NCBI GenBank assembly: GCA_017480545.1
Contig: JAFVAI010000018.1
Span: forward strand, 1 to 61,963
From: Schwartzia sp. (in: firmicutes)
GTDB lineage: Bacteria; Bacillota; Negativicutes; Selenomonadales; Selenomonadaceae
Direction: 5' to 3'
Length of the DNA: 61,963 nucleotides
A program made the translations under genes and the position numbers. Below, one piece after another: positions 60,001 to 61,963 of this stretch. Under the pieces are notes generated by a model that saw only the letters and a list, made by a program, of their open reading frames with translations, had not been told where the DNA came from and searched no databases. Position 1 is the first letter of the stretch; every line of letters starts with the position of its first letter.

Positions 60001-61017
60001 ATGATTATCGTGATGAAGCCGGGCGCTACCGAGGACAACCTTTCACGGGTCAAGGAAAAAATCGAGAAGGCGGGGTTGTCGTATCATCTCTCGGTGGGCG
60101 AGAACCGCACGATTGTCGGCGTGATCGGCGACAAGAAAATCATCGGCGGCATTGAGGAAAACATGAGCGCTTTGGACGGCGTGGAAAAGGCGGTTCGCAT
60201 CACGGAGAAATATAAGCTGGTCAGCCGCGAGTTCCACCCGGAGCCGACGGTCATCGACGTGCGCGGCTTCAAGATCGGAGGCGAGGAGCTCGCCATTATG
60301 GCGGGGCCGTGCGCGGTGGAGAGCATGGAGCAGCTGCGCGAGGCGGCCGCCGAGGTCAAAAAGGGCGGCGCGCAGTTCCTCCGCGGCGGCGCGTTCAAGC
60401 CGCGCACTTCGCCGTATGATTTCCAAGGATTGGCCGAGGAAGGGCTGAAGATGCTCCGCGAGGCGGGCGACGAGTTCGGCCTCCGCGTCGTGACCGAGAT
60501 CGTGGATTTGAACGATGTCGAGCTTGTCTCGAAATACGCGGACGTGCTGCAAATCGGGGCGCGCAATATGCAGAACTTCCGCCTTTTGCAGGCGGTGGGC
60601 CACGGGACGAAGCCGGTGCTTTTGAAGCGCGGCCTTTCGGCGACGATTTCGGAATGGCTGAACGCCGCCGAGTACATCATGAGCGCGGGCAACGAAGCCG
60701 TCATGCTCTGCGAGCGCGGCATCCGCACGTATGAGACCTTCACGCGGAACACCCTCGATCTTTCGGCGGTGGCGGCGGTCAAGGAGCTTTCGCATCTGCC
60801 GGTTATCGTCGATCCGAGCCACGGCACGGGTCGCTGGCAGATGGTGCAGCCGATGGCGCGGGCGGCGGTTGCCGCAGGTGCGGACGGCCTGATTATCGAG
60901 GTGCACCCGCACCCGGAGGTGGCGCTTTCGGATGGCGACCAGTCGCTGACGCCGAAAAATTTCCGCGCGACGATGGACGAGGTGCGGGCAATCGCCGCCA
61001 TCATGGGGAGAAAATAA
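60001..61017 (+). CDS. aroF: 3-deoxy-7-phosphoheptulonate (DAHP) synthase, AroF/AroA type I-beta
   Basis: 338 residues. N-terminal ferredoxin-like regulatory domain (about 1-70: MIIVMKPGATEDNL, SVGENRTIVGVIGD) and a TIM barrel with MAGPCAVES, GGAFKPRTSPYDFQG, QIGARNMQN, and PVIVDPSHGTGR. First step of aromatic amino acid synthesis. ATG 60001 follows GGGGGAAG. Under the T-box upstream. tyrA begins at its stop. Confidence 0.95.
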   Translation: MIIVMKPGATEDNLSRVKEKIEKAGLSYHLSVGENRTIVGVIGDKKIIGGIEENMSALDGVEKAVRITEKYKLVSREFHPEPTVIDVRGFKIGGEELAIMAGPCAVESMEQLREAAAEVKKGGAQFLRGGAFKPRTSPYDFQGLAEEGLKMLREAGDEFGLRVVTEIVDLNDVELVSKYADVLQIGARNMQNFRLLQAVGHGTKPVLLKRGLSATISEWLNAAEYIMSAGNEAVMLCERGIRTYETFTRNTLDLSAVAAVKELSHLPVIVDPSHGTGRWQMVQPMARAAVAAGADGLIIEVHPHPEVALSDGDQSLTPKNFRATMDEVRAIAAIMGRK

Positions 61018-61963
61018 ATGGCCAAGCTGAATCTTGCCATTATCGGCGTCGGGCTCATCGGCGGCTCTTTCGGCCTCGCGCTGAAAAGCCGTCTCGGGGA
61101 CGATGTGCATATCACGGGTCTCTGCCGTACGCAGGAATCGATGGATGCGGCGGTGGCGCGGGGCGCGGTGGACGAGGCTTCGGCGGACATCGCCGAGGTC
61201 GTCCGGGACGCCGACGTGATTTATTTGAGCACGCCGGTGCTCCAGATTGTGCCGATGGTCAAACAGCTCCTGCCCTATGCCAAGGAAGGCGTGGTACTGA
61301 CCGACGCGGGCAGCACGAAATCGTACCTTTGGGACACGATTCGTCCGCTGCTTCCCCCGCACGTTTATTACGTTTCCGGTCATCCGATGACGGGCAAGGA
61401 AAAGAGCGGCGTGGCGGCGGCGGACAAGAACCTCTTTTTGCACAAATGCTATGTCATCTTGGAAGAAACCACCGCGCCGAAGGACATCTTTGACAAGATG
61501 GTGGATTTGATCCGCCTGACCGGGGCGAATCTGACGACGCTGCCCACGGCGAAGCATGACCGCTGCGCGTCGCTGATCAGCCATGTGCCGCATATCACCG
61601 CCGCCGCGCTGGTGACGCTGCTCTCGGAAAACCCGGAGGACGACGAGGACAGCCTGAAGCTGGCGGGGGGCGGATTCAAGGACACCACGCGCATCGCCTC
61701 GTCCAACGCGGATATGTGGGCGGATATTTGCATGACGAACGGCGCGGCCATCGAGGCGCACCTTGCGCAAATGCAAAAAATCCTGGGCGAAGTCGCTGAC
61801 GCCGTCCGCCGGAAAGACCGCGTCGCCGTGCACGATTATTTTGCCGCCGCATGTCTATTACGTTTCCGGCCATCCGATGACGGGCAAGGAACAAAGCGGC
61901 GTCGAGGCGGCGGACTAGGACCTCTTCCTGCACAAATGCTCTGTAATTCTGGAGGAAACGACA
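61018..61963 (+). CDS. tyrA: Prephenate dehydrogenase, running off the window and disturbed at its 3' end
   Basis: At least 315 residues visible. AIIGVGLIGGSFGLALKSR is the NAD-binding start; SGHPMTGKEKSG and KHDRCASLISHVPHITAA are family blocks. The normal-looking protein reaches HDYFAAA (about 61846) and then turns into an unrelated, arginine-rich frame, because a diverged copy of bases 61357-61473 begins at 61847 in another frame. The frame stays open to the window end. So the natural C terminus seems replaced, or the junction is an assembly fault. Converts prephenate to 4-hydroxyphenylpyruvate; fits the tyrosine T-box. Confidence 0.85.
   Translation, partial: MAKLNLAIIGVGLIGGSFGLALKSRLGDDVHITGLCRTQESMDAAVARGAVDEASADIAEVVRDADVIYLSTPVLQIVPMVKQLLPYAKEGVVLTDAGSTKSYLWDTIRPLLPPHVYYVSGHPMTGKEKSGVAAADKNLFLHKCYVILEETTAPKDIFDKMVDLIRLTGANLTTLPTAKHDRCASLISHVPHITAAALVTLLSENPEDDEDSLKLAGGGFKDTTRIASSNADMWADICMTNGAAIEAHLAQMQKILGEVADAVRRKDRVAVHDYFAAACLLRFRPSDDGQGTKRRRGGGLGPLPAQMLCNSGGND
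61847..61963 (+). repeat. Diverged partial copy of tyrA sequence
   Basis: About 85% identical to 61357-61473 inside tyrA. In its own frame it reads PHVYYVSGHPMTGKEQSG then VEAAD, a TAG stop at 61916-61918, and DLFLHKCSVILEETT. Many of the differences are at third codon positions, so it looks like a once-coding homologue, not a fresh duplication. Confidence 0.8.

Overview
The window reads as chromosomal DNA of a GC-rich, motile, anaerobic-type Firmicute with an outer membrane, most like the Negativicutes (Selenomonas relatives). Signs pointing there are flagellar genes in a Firmicutes order (a YvyF-like protein, flgM, flgN, flgK, flgL, a DUF6470 protein, fliW, csrA, flaG, fliD, fliS), a small SRP RNA, a T-box leader, SecG, SMC/FtsY, and RND- and HlyD-type adaptors that suit a diderm cell. 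The lineage is inferred from gene content only.

Layout. 0-5 kb: an overlapping minus-strand operon rnhA-tcdA-gpsA, preceded by tRNA-Ser(GGA) and the SRP RNA; then a ComFB-like gene, a cyclase-family enzyme and secG. 5-9 kb: esterase, rnr, smpB. 9.1-9.4 kb: three sites matching the ParB-binding parS consensus, set in about two tandem copies of a 120-130 bp repeat. 9.5-13.2 kb: an AT-richer block with a HTH regulator diverging from five predicted exported proteins. 13.5-16 kb: a zinc-ribbon protein and a secreted lipase-like protein. 16.2-26.1 kb: late flagellar genes, without a flagellin gene. 26.1-27.3 kb: a HD-GYP protein. 27.5-39.8 kb: a co-directional run of glycosyltransferases (GT2, tandem GT41-like, TibC/Aah-like, StrF-like), a TPR protein, a methyltransferase-like protein and a HAD phosphatase; its place beside the filament genes suggests flagellin or surface-protein glycosylation. 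39.8 kb: tRNA-Arg(CCT). 41-43.5 kb: two membrane-fusion proteins, the second of NHLP-bacteriocin type, followed by a wrecked peptidase/ABC exporter gene. 43.6-45.7 kb: an exported protein, a membrane-anchored protein and a CBS protein. 45.9-52.3 kb: smc-ftsY-thiM-thiamine-binding protein-thiE. 52.4-56 kb: a serine recombinase, an IS110-like scrap, and a SGNH/MBOAT O-acylation pair facing a HTH regulator across twin palindromic operators. 56.1-58.1 kb: murQ-mupG. 58.5-61.96 kb: nth, a GNAT enzyme, then a tyrosine-type T-box leading aroF-tyrA; tyrA runs into a diverged copy of part of itself at the window edge.

Several intergenic spaces hold related palindromic or structured repeats. The features most worth follow-up are the parS array, the glycosylation island with its double GT41-like enzyme and four-cysteine heptosyltransferase-like protein, the decayed NHLP exporter, the operator-linked acylation locus, and the inverted pair of about 110 bp structured repeats.
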